This document shows, piece by piece, positions 1 through 7,610 of a DNA stretch of 64,000 nucleotides. The notes under the pieces are model-generated. The model was given only the letters and a program-made list of their open reading frames with translations. It made no database searches and was not told the DNA's origin. Every line of letters begins with the position of its first letter. The first letter of the stretch is position 1. The DNA lies in contig NZ_BBLV01000009.1 in NCBI RefSeq assembly GCF_000971115.1, positions 24,432 through 88,431 on the forward strand, given 5' to 3'. The position numbers were made by a program, and so were the translations under genes. The DNA is from Demequina gelatinilytica (GTDB lineage Bacteria > Actinomycetota > Actinomycetes > Actinomycetales > Demequinaceae).

Positions 1-912
1 GCCGGCACGGGCCGACGTCGCCTGCGAACCCGCCGACACCTCGGCGTTCGCCGCCGACAGCTCCTCCGCAGCCGCAGCCACCGTCACCGCCGACGACACC
101 ACACCCGACATCGTCTCCCGCAGCGCGGACTGGGCCGCGGACAGCAGCTCCGCCATCTCACCCATCTCGTCACGGCTGGAGACCTGAGCGGTCACGGTGA
201 GGTCGCCTGCGGCCAGCGCAGCCATCGACTCCTTGAGGATCGCCGAGTTGCGACGGATACGACGACCGACCAACCACGCGAAGGCGGCTCCCGCGCCGGC
301 GCCGACGGCCAGCACGATGAACAGCAGGGTGGTCGCGCTGGCGGCGTCATCCGCCACCTCGACCGACGCGGCCTCGAGGTGCATGTCGACATGCGCATCG
401 AACTCGTTGAACTGGGACTCGACCGTGGTGTCGAAGCCGGAGCGCTCCGCCTCGGATGCCGGACGCACGCCCTCGGTGGGCTCCCACGCCGACAGCACGG
501 CGGCCTTGTACTCGCCCCACGTGCTGCTCGCGAGCTCGGCGAACGGCAGCTCCTCGCCGAAGGTGTCCGCGTAGAGCTGCTCGAAGGAGGCCAGCTCCTG
601 GTCCACGAGGTCGTAGCGATGCTTGAGCCTGTCGACCAGGTCGGGCACGGCGGCCTCGGCGGCCGCGTCGAGCTTGAAGCCCGCGAGGCGCGCCTGCCAC
701 AGCGTGTCGAGCAGGTCCGCCATGCCCTCGGTCATCGCGGCCTGGTCGGCGCGCAGCTCGGCGTCCCGGTCCTGCAGCTCGCTGACGGTGCCGATCGACA
801 CCGCGGTCGCGAGCCCGAGGGCGGCGAGCACGCCGCCGACCGCGCCGAAGACCTGTGCCGCGAGCGGGAAGCGGCGTCCATGACGCGTCCCAGCGACCTC
901 ATGCGTGTTCAT
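1..912 (-). CDS. mcp: Methyl-accepting chemotaxis protein, C-terminal part cut by window edge
   Basis: Membrane chemoreceptor that passes ligand state to CheA/CheW. The 304 visible codons begin with ATG at 912, preceded by GGAGAG. A basic N-terminus leads into a first membrane segment (about residues 17-40), then an extracytoplasmic helical domain with no recognised ligand motif, a second membrane segment (about 195-220), a HAMP-like stretch and the start of the methylated helical domain. The gene runs off base 1, so the signalling tip and stop are not seen. It follows two other receptors in the same direction with a 48-bp gap and no promoter of its own that I can find. Bases 1-126 are identical to 1648-1773 in the neighbouring receptor, while the sensory halves differ. 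Confidence 0.9.
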   Translation of the reverse strand, partial: MNTHEVAGTRHGRRFPLAAQVFGAVGGVLAALGLATAVSIGTVSELQDRDAELRADQAAMTEGMADLLDTLWQARLAGFKLDAAAEAAVPDLVDRLKHRYDLVDQELASFEQLYADTFGEELPFAELASSTWGEYKAAVLSAWEPTEGVRPASEAERSGFDTTVESQFNEFDAHVDMHLEAASVEVADDAASATTLLFIVLAVGAGAGAAFAWLVGRRIRRNSAILKESMAALAAGDLTVTAQVSSRDEMGEMAELLSAAQSALRETMSGVVSSAVTVAAAAEELSAANAEVSAGSQATSARAG

Positions 913-960
913 GTCTCTCCAGTCCATTGGTGAGGAGGGCGCGAACGCCCCCTAGGGGTC

Positions 961-2544
961 CTAGTAGGTGAAGGTCTCGACCTTGGCGCGCAGGTCCGCG
1001 GACAGCTCGGCGAGCTCCGCGACGGACGCACCGATCTGGTCGAGCACGGCCGCGGCATCCGAGGACGCCTGCGCCACCGTCGAGATCGAGCCCGCGATGT
1101 CGCCCGATCCGGTCGCTGCCTCCGCAACGCCGCGGCTCATCTCCGCCGTGGTCGCGGTCTGCTCCTCCACCGCCGACGCGATGGTCAGCTGGAAGTCGTT
1201 GATCTGCTTGACGATGTGCGAGATCTCGCCGATCGCCTCCACGGCGCCACCGGTGTCCTCCTGGATCGCAGAGACCCTGCGTGCGACCTCCTCGGTCGCC
1301 TTCGCGGTCTCCTGCGCCAGATCCTTGACCTCGCCGGCCACGACCGCGAAGCCCTTGCCGGCCTCGCCGGCACGAGCGGCCTCGATGGTCGCGTTCAGCG
1401 CCAGCAGGTTCGTCTGCTCCGCGATCGAGGAGATGACCTTGATGACCTCACCGATCTCCTGGCTCGAGACGCCCAGACGGGCCACCTTCTCGTTGGTGGA
1501 CTCCGCCACCGTCGTGGCCTGAGCCGCCACACGAGCGGCCTCGTTCGCGTTGTGCGAGATCTCCTTGATGGACGCACCCATCTGCTCCGCACCCGACGCG
1601 ACAGCCTGAACGCTGCGGTTGACCTCATCGGCAGCGTTCGCGACCACGCCGGCACGGGCCGACGTCGCCTGCGAACCCGCCGACACCTCGGCGTTCGCCG
1701 CCGACAGCTCCTCCGCAGCCGCAGCCACCGTCACCGCCGACGACACCACACCCGACATCGTCTCCCGCAGCGCCGACTGCGCGCGGGCGAGCGAGGCGGC
1801 CATATCACCCACCTCGTCGTTGCTCTTCACCGTCGCCTCGACCGTGAGGTCGCCGTCGGCGAGCGCATCGATCGACGTCTTGAGCGCACGGACACCCCGC
1901 AGGATCGCCCGCGTGATCACCGTGCCGACAACGATGCAGCCGAGGAGGGACAGCACGACCACGATCGCGATGAACACCCGCGCCTGGTTGCCCCCGTCGA
2001 TGGTCTCCTGGAGCTCGAGGCGTGCCTGCTCAGGCGCCTCGCTGGTCATCGCGACCACGCTCTCACCGAGCGCATCGCTCAACGCGGCCATCTCCTGGCC
2101 TGTGGGGGCCGTGGCGGCCAGCGCGGGATCGCCCTGCGCGAGCGAGCCGCTCTTGAAGGCCTCCCAGGCAGCAGCCGCCTCCTCGTCATCGGGAAGCGGC
2201 GACCCGTACGCCTCCTCGAACAGGACGGCGTACGTGGCCACCGCCTCCTCGAAGTCGGCGAACAGGGTCGCTGAGCCGTCGGGGTTGCCGGCACCGATCT
2301 GGGAAAGCACCGCGTTGAACCGCACCTGCCACAGCGCCTCCGTGACCGCCGCGGCGGCGGCGTTCAGCTCGAGCGAATGCTCGATGGTCTCGGTGTCGCG
2401 GTCGCCCTGCCAGGTGATCTGGCTGAGCGCCGTGACGCCCAGCAGCGAGACCAGCACCGCGAGGGTGCCGAAGGCGGCGACCATCCGCGCGCCGAGCGTG
2501 AAGCGGCGTCGCTTGGTTCCGGAAAGGGCGGTGTGCGCGTCCAT
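961..2544 (-). CDS. mcp: Methyl-accepting chemotaxis protein
   Basis: A 527-residue chemoreceptor. Membrane segments lie at about residues 22-44 and 190-215 around a roughly 145-residue extracytoplasmic sensor of unknown ligand. HAMP (about 215-270) and the long methylation/signalling helices follow, with the hairpin tip motif EQTNLLALNATIEAARAGE near 370. It ends in KVETFTY, without a canonical NWETF-type tether. The ATG at 2544 has AAGGA six bases upstream. It is the middle of three tandem receptors and probably shares the transcript starting before 4194. Its signalling half is almost identical at DNA level to the next gene (for example 108 exact bases, 1138-1245 against 2773-2880), but the sensor half is not. 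Confidence 0.93.
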   Translation of the reverse strand: MDAHTALSGTKRRRFTLGARMVAAFGTLAVLVSLLGVTALSQITWQGDRDTETIEHSLELNAAAAAVTEALWQVRFNAVLSQIGAGNPDGSATLFADFEEAVATYAVLFEEAYGSPLPDDEEAAAAWEAFKSGSLAQGDPALAATAPTGQEMAALSDALGESVVAMTSEAPEQARLELQETIDGGNQARVFIAIVVVLSLLGCIVVGTVITRAILRGVRALKTSIDALADGDLTVEATVKSNDEVGDMAASLARAQSALRETMSGVVSSAVTVAAAAEELSAANAEVSAGSQATSARAGVVANAADEVNRSVQAVASGAEQMGASIKEISHNANEAARVAAQATTVAESTNEKVARLGVSSQEIGEVIKVISSIAEQTNLLALNATIEAARAGEAGKGFAVVAGEVKDLAQETAKATEEVARRVSAIQEDTGGAVEAIGEISHIVKQINDFQLTIASAVEEQTATTAEMSRGVAEAATGSGDIAGSISTVAQASSDAAAVLDQIGASVAELAELSADLRAKVETFTY

Positions 2545-2595
2545 GCGGGTTCCTTCTTGTTGCTTCCGTGCGAGTACGGAGGGAATGGGATCGGA

Positions 2596-4194
2596 TCAGT
2601 AGGTGAAGGTCTCGACCTTGGCGCGCAGGTCCGCGGAGAGCTCGGCGAGCTCCGCGACCGACGCACCGATCTGGTCGAGCACGGTCGACGCCTCCGAGGC
2701 GGCCTGCGCGACGGTGGAGATGGACGACGCGATGTCGCCCGATCCGGTCGCGGCCTCCGCGACACCCCGGGACATCTCCGCCGTGGTCGCGGTCTGCTCC
2801 TCCACCGCCGACGCGATGGTCAGCTGGAAGTCGTTGATCTGCTTGACGATGTGCGAGATCTCGCCGATCGCCTCCACGGCACCACCGGTGTCCTCCTGGA
2901 TCGCAGAGACCCGACGGGCAACCTCCTCGGTCGCCTTCGCGGTCTCCTGCGCCAGATCCTTCACCTCACCGGCCACGACCGCGAAGCCCTTGCCGGCCTC
3001 ACCCGCACGAGCAGCCTCGATGGTCGCGTTCAGCGCCAGCAGGTTCGTCTGCTCCGCGATCTGGGAGATCACCTTGATGACCTCACCGATCTCCTGGCTC
3101 GAGACGCCAAGACGGGCCACCTTCTCGTTGGTGGACTCCGCCACCGTCGTGGCCTGAGCGGCCACACGAGCGGCCTCGTTCGCGTTGTGCGAGATCTCCT
3201 TGATGGACGCACCCATCTGCTCCGCACCGGAGGCGACAGCCTGAACAGACCGGTTGACCTCATCGGCAGCGTTCGCCACCACACCGGCGCGGGCCGACGT
3301 CTCCTGCGAACCGGCCGACACCTGAGCGTTCGCGGCGGACAGCTCCTCGGCAGCCGCGGCGACCGTGACCGCGGAGGTCACCACACCCGACATCGTCTCC
3401 CGCAGCGCCGACTGCGCGCGGGCGAGCGAGGCGGCCATATCGCCCACCTCGTCGTTGGTGCGGACCGTCGCCTCGACCGTGAGGTCGCCGTCCGCCATCG
3501 CGTCGATCGCGCCCTTGAGCTCACCGGCAGCGCCGGTGATGCGGCGTGCCAGGACCAGGCCGAGCCCGATCGCCACCGCGATGCCGGCGACGACGATCGC
3601 GGTGAGGAGGGTCGCGGCCGTGGAGACCTCGGAGTCGCTGGCCTCGATCTCGGCCTGGATCTGCGGGCCGATCTGCTCGGTGAGCGAGCCGACCGCGGCC
3701 ACCATCGCGTTGCCGAGCTCCGCGCGCTCCTCCTTGGTGATCTCCTCACCCGTGTAGGAAGGGTCGAAGGCCGAGGCCTGCGCGAGCTTGTAGCGCGCGT
3801 AGGTCTCCGCCGCGCTGCCGTCGTCGGCGAGGGGGACGCCGAAGAGCTCCTCGAACTCGGCGCTCAGCGCCGCGTACTCGCCTTCGAAGGCGGCCTGGAG
3901 GTCGGTGAGGGTCGCGTACTCCGCGGCCAGCTCCGCCGGCTCCGTCGCGCGCAGGCGCAGGCTCTGGGCCCGCATCTGCCAGAACGCATCGGTGAGGCTC
4001 GCGACCGCCATGTCCGCGCGGTAGGCGTGCTCGGTGGTCGCCCTCTGAGCATCACCCTGGCGATGCATCTGGGTGATCGAGAAGACACCGACGGTCGCGA
4101 GGATCGCCACGACCAGCCCGAAGGCGCCGAGGATCTTCGCGGTCAGGGGGAAACGCCGTGAGGTGGCGTGCGGCACAGCGGGCAGGACGTCCAT
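2596..4194 (-). CDS. mcp: Methyl-accepting chemotaxis protein
   Basis: A 532-residue chemoreceptor and first gene of the three-receptor transcription unit. Membrane segments at about 17-40 and 195-218 flank an extracytoplasmic domain; HAMP (about 220-275) and the coiled-coil signalling domain follow, with the conserved tip near residue 375. The start ATG at 4194 has GGAGAG just upstream. A sigma-28-type promoter (TCAC, 15 nt, GCCGATGA) at 4239-4265 predicts a leader of about 38 nt. The gene is divergent from an M15 peptidase. The signalling half is nearly identical to the other two receptors, as if kept alike by gene conversion, while the sensor is unrelated by eye. Confidence 0.93.
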   Translation of the reverse strand: MDVLPAVPHATSRRFPLTAKILGAFGLVVAILATVGVFSITQMHRQGDAQRATTEHAYRADMAVASLTDAFWQMRAQSLRLRATEPAELAAEYATLTDLQAAFEGEYAALSAEFEELFGVPLADDGSAAETYARYKLAQASAFDPSYTGEEITKEERAELGNAMVAAVGSLTEQIGPQIQAEIEASDSEVSTAATLLTAIVVAGIAVAIGLGLVLARRITGAAGELKGAIDAMADGDLTVEATVRTNDEVGDMAASLARAQSALRETMSGVVTSAVTVAAAAEELSAANAQVSAGSQETSARAGVVANAADEVNRSVQAVASGAEQMGASIKEISHNANEAARVAAQATTVAESTNEKVARLGVSSQEIGEVIKVISQIAEQTNLLALNATIEAARAGEAGKGFAVVAGEVKDLAQETAKATEEVARRVSAIQEDTGGAVEAIGEISHIVKQINDFQLTIASAVEEQTATTAEMSRGVAEAATGSGDIASSISTVAQAASEASTVLDQIGASVAELAELSADLRAKVETFTY

Positions 4195-4238
4195 GACTCT
4201 CCAAGGGGGTCGCGTTGTTCACAGCTTTGACGCGGGTC

Positions 4239-4265
4239 TCATCGGCCTGGCGAGGTCCGTGGTGA
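4239..4265 (-). promoter_or_regulatory. Sigma-28-type promoter of the chemoreceptor genes
   Basis: On the minus strand TCAC, 15 nt, GCCGATGA. The 16-base stretch TCGCCAGGCCGATGAG differs by one base from the one before flagellin. Spacing equals the Bacillus sigma-D consensus (TAAA-N15-GCCGATAT). Confidence 0.65.
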
Positions 4266-4314
4266 GCGTTACCCGGGTGCGGCGCGTATCACGGTTCCGT
4301 GCCGTCCGGAACGC

Positions 4315-4341
4315 TCAACCTGCCCGGTCCGGAGCCGATGG
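4315..4341 (+). promoter_or_regulatory. Sigma-28-type promoter of the M15 peptidase gene
   Basis: TCAA, 15 nt, GCCGATGG on the plus strand. It predicts transcription from about 4348, just ahead of the ribosome binding site at 4361-4367. This fixes the peptidase start at GTG 4374 and rules out the upstream ATG at 4299. Confidence 0.6.
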
Positions 4342-4373
4342 GGCACGGGAGACCTGCATGGAGGGAGCCGCCG

Positions 4374-4964
4374 GTGGACGCGATCGCCGCGATCGAGCAG
4401 CGCATCAGCGAGATCCACTCGCTCATCGGAGCGGTCAGCCCCGGGACCGCCTCGACGGCGGTCGCGTACTCCGCCGCCGCATCGTCCACCGCGTTCGCGA
4501 CCACCTTGGCGACCGCGGTCTCCTCGGTGGACCCGCTCGCCACGGCCGCGGCGCAGCTCAACGCCGACGGCGTCCCGACCACGCTCGCCGGCTACGGCAA
4601 CGGGCTCATCCCGGAGAGCGCCCTGAGCCCGATCACGGGCTCCACCGAGCGCCTGTGGGCACCCGCGGCCGAGCAGCTGGACGCGCTGCTCGCGGACGCG
4701 CAGGCGGACGGCGTGGTGATCGGCATCACCGACGGGTATCGCGACTACGACACGCAGGTGGGCGTCGCCGCGTCGAAGGGGCTGTACCAGTCGGGCGGGC
4801 TCGCCGCCGTGCCCGGCACCAGCCAGCACGGGTGGGGCCTCGCGGTCGACCTGAGCCTCGACGACGATGCGCTCGCCTGGATGCGCGAGAACGCGGGACG
4901 CTACGGCTTCGTCGAGGCCGTAGCGCGCGAGCCCTGGCACTGGGAGTTCCAGCCCGCCGCCTGA
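4374..4964 (+). CDS. M15-family D,D-carboxypeptidase-like murein hydrolase of the flagellar cluster
   Basis: A 196-residue VanY/DacY-like zinc peptidase that probably trims peptidoglycan. The C-terminal catalytic half shows TSQHGWGLAVD (zinc ligands His152 and Asp159) and EPWHWEF (His189), the M15B signature. The first 60 residues carry no Sec signal peptide; they are Ala/Ser/Thr-rich with a short helix AAIEQRISEIHSLIG. GTG 4374 has GAGGGAG six bases upstream and a sigma-28-type promoter before it. A murein hydrolase under flagellar control and without Sec signal could be exported by the flagellar type III system and open the wall for the rod, the role of FlgJ in proteobacteria; no flgJ is present in the window. 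The enzyme family is clear; the rod role is inference. Confidence 0.85.
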   Translation: MDAIAAIEQRISEIHSLIGAVSPGTASTAVAYSAAASSTAFATTLATAVSSVDPLATAAAQLNADGVPTTLAGYGNGLIPESALSPITGSTERLWAPAAEQLDALLADAQADGVVIGITDGYRDYDTQVGVAASKGLYQSGGLAAVPGTSQHGWGLAVDLSLDDDALAWMRENAGRYGFVEAVAREPWHWEFQPAA

Positions 4965-4984
4965 CCGGCGCGAGCCGCACGCGA

Positions 4985-5021
4985 CGACGGCCGCGCTCCC
5001 GAGGGGGAGGCGCGGCCGTCG
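4985..5021. terminator. Bidirectional terminator hairpin
   Basis: CGACGGCCGCGC pairs with GCGCGGCCGTCG (12 bp), extended by CTCCC/GGGAG after a one-base bulge, lying between two converging genes (stops at 4964 and 5042). No T-tract, as is common in actinobacteria. Confidence 0.7.
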
Positions 5022-5041
5022 CGAGGCGCGGAGGTCCGGCG

Positions 5042-5542
5042 TCAGTAGGCGACGACCACCGAGATGCGGCCGGTGCCGTACCCCTGGATCTCGAGGGCGC
5101 CGTCGATGCGGCTGCCCTGGAGCAGGCAGAGGTCGTTGACGTCCGCCGGGAGCGTCTCGCGCGGGGCGAAGGTCTCCCTGAGCTTGAGGTGCGGCGTGTC
5201 CGACTTGTTGAACATCGAGGCGGCGACGTTGAGGATCTCCGCCATGTTGTCGAACATGGCGGGGCTGATGAGGCCGTCCTTGACGGCGCTCTCCGCACCC
5301 ATGGGCGGCATGAGCGCGATGGCCGAGCCGGCGCGCGCGGTCAGCGGGACGTCCGCGAGCGCGACCGCGGCGAGGTTGCCGAGGTCGTCCACGTACATCG
5401 CGACGGTGGCACCGTCGAGCGGGTCGACGCGCTTGGCGTTGCCGTCCCATTCGACCTCGCGGCCGAGCATCCCGGCGAAGAGCTCGCGGATCTCGAACGC
5501 GCTGGGGACGGGGGTGGGTCGCAGGCCTTCCATCGCGCTCAC
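5042..5542 (-). CDS. CheX/CheC-like protein of the chemotaxis operon
   Basis: A 166-residue soluble protein, last gene of the chemotaxis operon. Its GTG start overlaps the cheY stop (GTGA). I see one copy of the CheC/CheX/FliY phosphatase pattern D/S-x3-E-x2-N at 98-105 (DNMAEILN), inside a predicted helix, and an overall alpha/beta make-up like CheX, but little other similarity to the CheX three genes upstream. It may dephosphorylate the adjacent CheY or bind it without catalysis. Translational coupling to that cheY supports a functional pair. Family assignment is moderate; activity is inferred. Confidence 0.6.
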   Translation of the reverse strand: MSAMEGLRPTPVPSAFEIRELFAGMLGREVEWDGNAKRVDPLDGATVAMYVDDLGNLAAVALADVPLTARAGSAIALMPPMGAESAVKDGLISPAMFDNMAEILNVAASMFNKSDTPHLKLRETFAPRETLPADVNDLCLLQGSRIDGALEIQGYGTGRISVVVAY

Positions 5543-5901
5543 CCGATGAAGGGGTCGATGGTCTCGCGGAAGATGTCCGCGGTGAACGGCTTCGCGATGA
5601 GGAACAGCGCACCGGCCTCATCGGCCTGCTCCCGCATCTGCGGCGAGCCCTCGGAGGTCACGAACGCGAACGGCGTCTCGTTGCCCTCAGCGCGCAGGGC
5701 GCGCAGCAGGTCGATGCCGGTCATGTTCGGCATGTTCCAGTCGGAGAGCACGAAGTCCGGAGCGGTCGCACGGATCTTCGCGAGCGCGTCGGCGCCGTCC
5801 TCGGCCTCCTCGATCTCCCACCAGTCGTAGCCCGCCTGCCGGAGCGTACGGATCACGATCTGCCGCATCACGCGGCTGTCATCGGCGACGATCACCTTCA
5901 T
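5539..5901 (-). CDS. cheY: CheY-like single-domain response regulator
   Basis: A 120-residue receiver domain with no output domain. The acidic pair Asp7/Asp8, phospho-acceptor Asp54 (in LSDWNMP), Thr82 and Lys104 (AKPF) are all present, so it should accept phosphate from CheA. GGGAGG lies eight bases before ATG 5901. It is the second cheY of the operon, 49 bp after cheX and overlapping the downstream CheX-like gene by four bases. Which of the two CheYs binds FliM, and whether the other is a phosphate sink, cannot be told from sequence. Confidence 0.92.
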   Translation of the reverse strand: MKVIVADDSRVMRQIVIRTLRQAGYDWWEIEEAEDGADALAKIRATAPDFVLSDWNMPNMTGIDLLRALRAEGNETPFAFVTSEGSPQMREQADEAGALFLIAKPFTADIFRETIDPFIG

Positions 5902-5950
5902 GTCGTCGGCCTCCCTTCCCTACTTCGAAGAACAGTGTGCGTCGGTGCCG

Positions 5951-6421
5951 CTACGGCAGCACCCAGAGCGAGACCGTGAGCGGCGCACCGCGCCAGCTCA
6001 GGCACGCGTCGACCAGGCGCTCGCCGTCGCCGAGCGGCGGCGGCGCATCGGCCACCACGGGGATGGTGAGCGTGCCCGGGTGGGTGACCAGCGACTTCAC
6101 GTTGCCGCACACCACGTTGGCGACCTCGCCGACCGCGTCGACGAAGTCCTCGTCGGTGACCTCCTCGCCCGGGGCCATCCTGAGCAGCGCGCGCGTGATC
6201 GCCTCGCCGGTCTCGCGACCGGTGCCGATCACCACGCGCACGATCTGCTCGTCGGCGACGTCGACCCACGTGTGGCGCGCGTCCTCGAGCTCGGGACGCT
6301 CGCCCTCCCAGTGGGACACGTACCCGGGCTCGTCGTCGATCATCGTCGCGAACAGGTCCTGGGTGATCTGCAGCAGCGGGTCCGCGTCGAGCACGGGGGC
6401 CCAGTCGACCGTGGCGGTCAT
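5951..6421 (-). CDS. cheX: Chemotaxis protein CheX (CheY-P phosphatase family)
   Basis: A 156-residue protein with the CheX/CheC pattern DAVGEVANVVCG (Asp95, Glu99, Asn102), the acid/amide pair that dephosphorylates CheY-P in this family. No CheZ gene is seen, so this is the likely signal-terminating enzyme. Its ATG overlaps the stop of the first cheY (ATGA), implying coupled translation. It ends 49 bp before the second cheY. Confidence 0.8.
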   Translation of the reverse strand: MTATVDWAPVLDADPLLQITQDLFATMIDDEPGYVSHWEGERPELEDARHTWVDVADEQIVRVVIGTGRETGEAITRALLRMAPGEEVTDEDFVDAVGEVANVVCGNVKSLVTHPGTLTIPVVADAPPPLGDGERLVDACLSWRGAPLTVSLWVLP

Positions 6422-6801
6422 ACGGAGACCTCCTGGTCGAGCAGGCCCAGGTAGTCGAGCTTGTCGATGATGACGTCCGCCGTGAACGGCTTGATCACGT
6501 ACTCATGGGCGCCGGCCGCGAGCGCGCGGACGATCTGATCCTGCTCGCCCTCGGTGGTGATCATCATGAGAGTGATGTCGCGGTACTCGGGCTTGGCACG
6601 TGCCGCGACGATGAACTCGTAGCCGTTCATCACGGGCATGTTCCAGTCGATGCAGCACAGACGCACGTCCGGGTGCTGCTCGAGGCGCATGAGCGCCTCC
6701 TGGCCGTCGCCCGCCTCGACCACCTCGAAGCCGACGTCCTTGAGGATCGTTCCCACGATCCTGCGCATCACGCGAGAGTCGTCGATGACAAGAGCCTTCA
6801 T
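6418..6801 (-). CDS. cheY: CheY-like response regulator
   Basis: A 127-residue receiver domain: Asp7/Asp8, phospho-acceptor Asp52 (CIDWNMP), Thr82/Thr83 and Lys104 (IKPF). Closer to classical CheY than the second copy, and the best candidate for the motor-binding regulator. It is coupled by four-base overlaps to cheR upstream and cheX downstream, in the order receptor methylation, regulator, phosphatase. Confidence 0.93.
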   Translation of the reverse strand: MKALVIDDSRVMRRIVGTILKDVGFEVVEAGDGQEALMRLEQHPDVRLCCIDWNMPVMNGYEFIVAARAKPEYRDITLMMITTEGEQDQIVRALAAGAHEYVIKPFTADVIIDKLDYLGLLDQEVSV

Positions 6802-7610
6802 GCTGCCTTCCCTTCCCGGGGCCGGTACAAGGCGCCGCCCGCGACGGGCACGCGCTCCCAGATGTCGTCGACGCCGATGGTGCTCTCCGCCGCGCCCAGG
6901 AAGACCCAGCCGCCGGGGGCGAGCACCGACCGCACGCGACGCATCACGTCACGCTTGGTCGCCACGTCGAAGTAGATGAGGACGTTGCGGAGGAACACCA
7001 CGTCGTAGGGGCCGCCCAGGGGCGGCGCGTCGAGCAGGTTGTGGCGACGGAACGACACCATCGACCGCAGGCGCTCGTTCGCCTCGAAGAAGGCGCCCTT
7101 GCGCTCGAAGTGGCGCACGAGCATCGGCGCCGGGAGGCCGCGGTTGACCTCGAGCTGCGAGTACTGCCCGCTGCGGCCCTTGGCGAGGACCTCCTCGGAC
7201 AGGTCGGTCGCCACGATGCTCGCGCGGACGTCGGGGAAATGCTCCGCGATGGTCATCGCGATCGAGTACGGCTCCTGGCCGGACGAGCACGCGGCGGACC
7301 ACACCTTGAGGTGCTTGCCGCGTCGCGTGATCGCGTCGGGGATCACGGTGTCCTTGAGCACGGTGAACGGGTGACGGTCGCGGAACCACGAGGTCTCGTT
7401 GGTGGTGAGCGCCTCCACCACCTTGTCGTGCAGCGTGACGTTGGCACGCACGGAGCGGATGTACGACTCGACGTCCGCGGCACCCGCGGAGCGGGCCAGC
7501 GGCGCGAGGCGGCTCTCGACCAGGTACTCCTTGCCGGAGTCGAGCTGGATCGCGCTGCGGCGCCTCACCAGGGTCGCGACGAAGTCGAAGGAGTCGGGGG
7601 CGATGGTCAT
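6798..7610 (-). CDS. cheR: Chemoreceptor glutamate methyltransferase CheR
   Basis: A 270-residue SAM-dependent methyltransferase that methylates receptor glutamates for adaptation. The N-terminal all-helical domain (about 1-75) precedes the Rossmann fold with KVWSAACSSGQEPYSIAM (about 100-117) and the FLRNVLIYFD motif near 220. I chose ATG 7610 because AAGGAGG lies seven bases upstream and it overlaps the cheB stop (ATGA); the open frame extends upstream only through cheB sequence. Confidence 0.94.
   Translation of the reverse strand: MTIAPDSFDFVATLVRRRSAIQLDSGKEYLVESRLAPLARSAGAADVESYIRSVRANVTLHDKVVEALTTNETSWFRDRHPFTVLKDTVIPDAITRRGKHLKVWSAACSSGQEPYSIAMTIAEHFPDVRASIVATDLSEEVLAKGRSGQYSQLEVNRGLPAPMLVRHFERKGAFFEANERLRSMVSFRRHNLLDAPPLGGPYDVVFLRNVLIYFDVATKRDVMRRVRSVLAPGGWVFLGAAESTIGVDDIWERVPVAGGALYRPREGKAA

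Noticed and set aside
5614-5640. Another CCGATGA word inside cheY (minus strand)
   Set aside because: Within coding sequence and without a -35 element at 15 nt.
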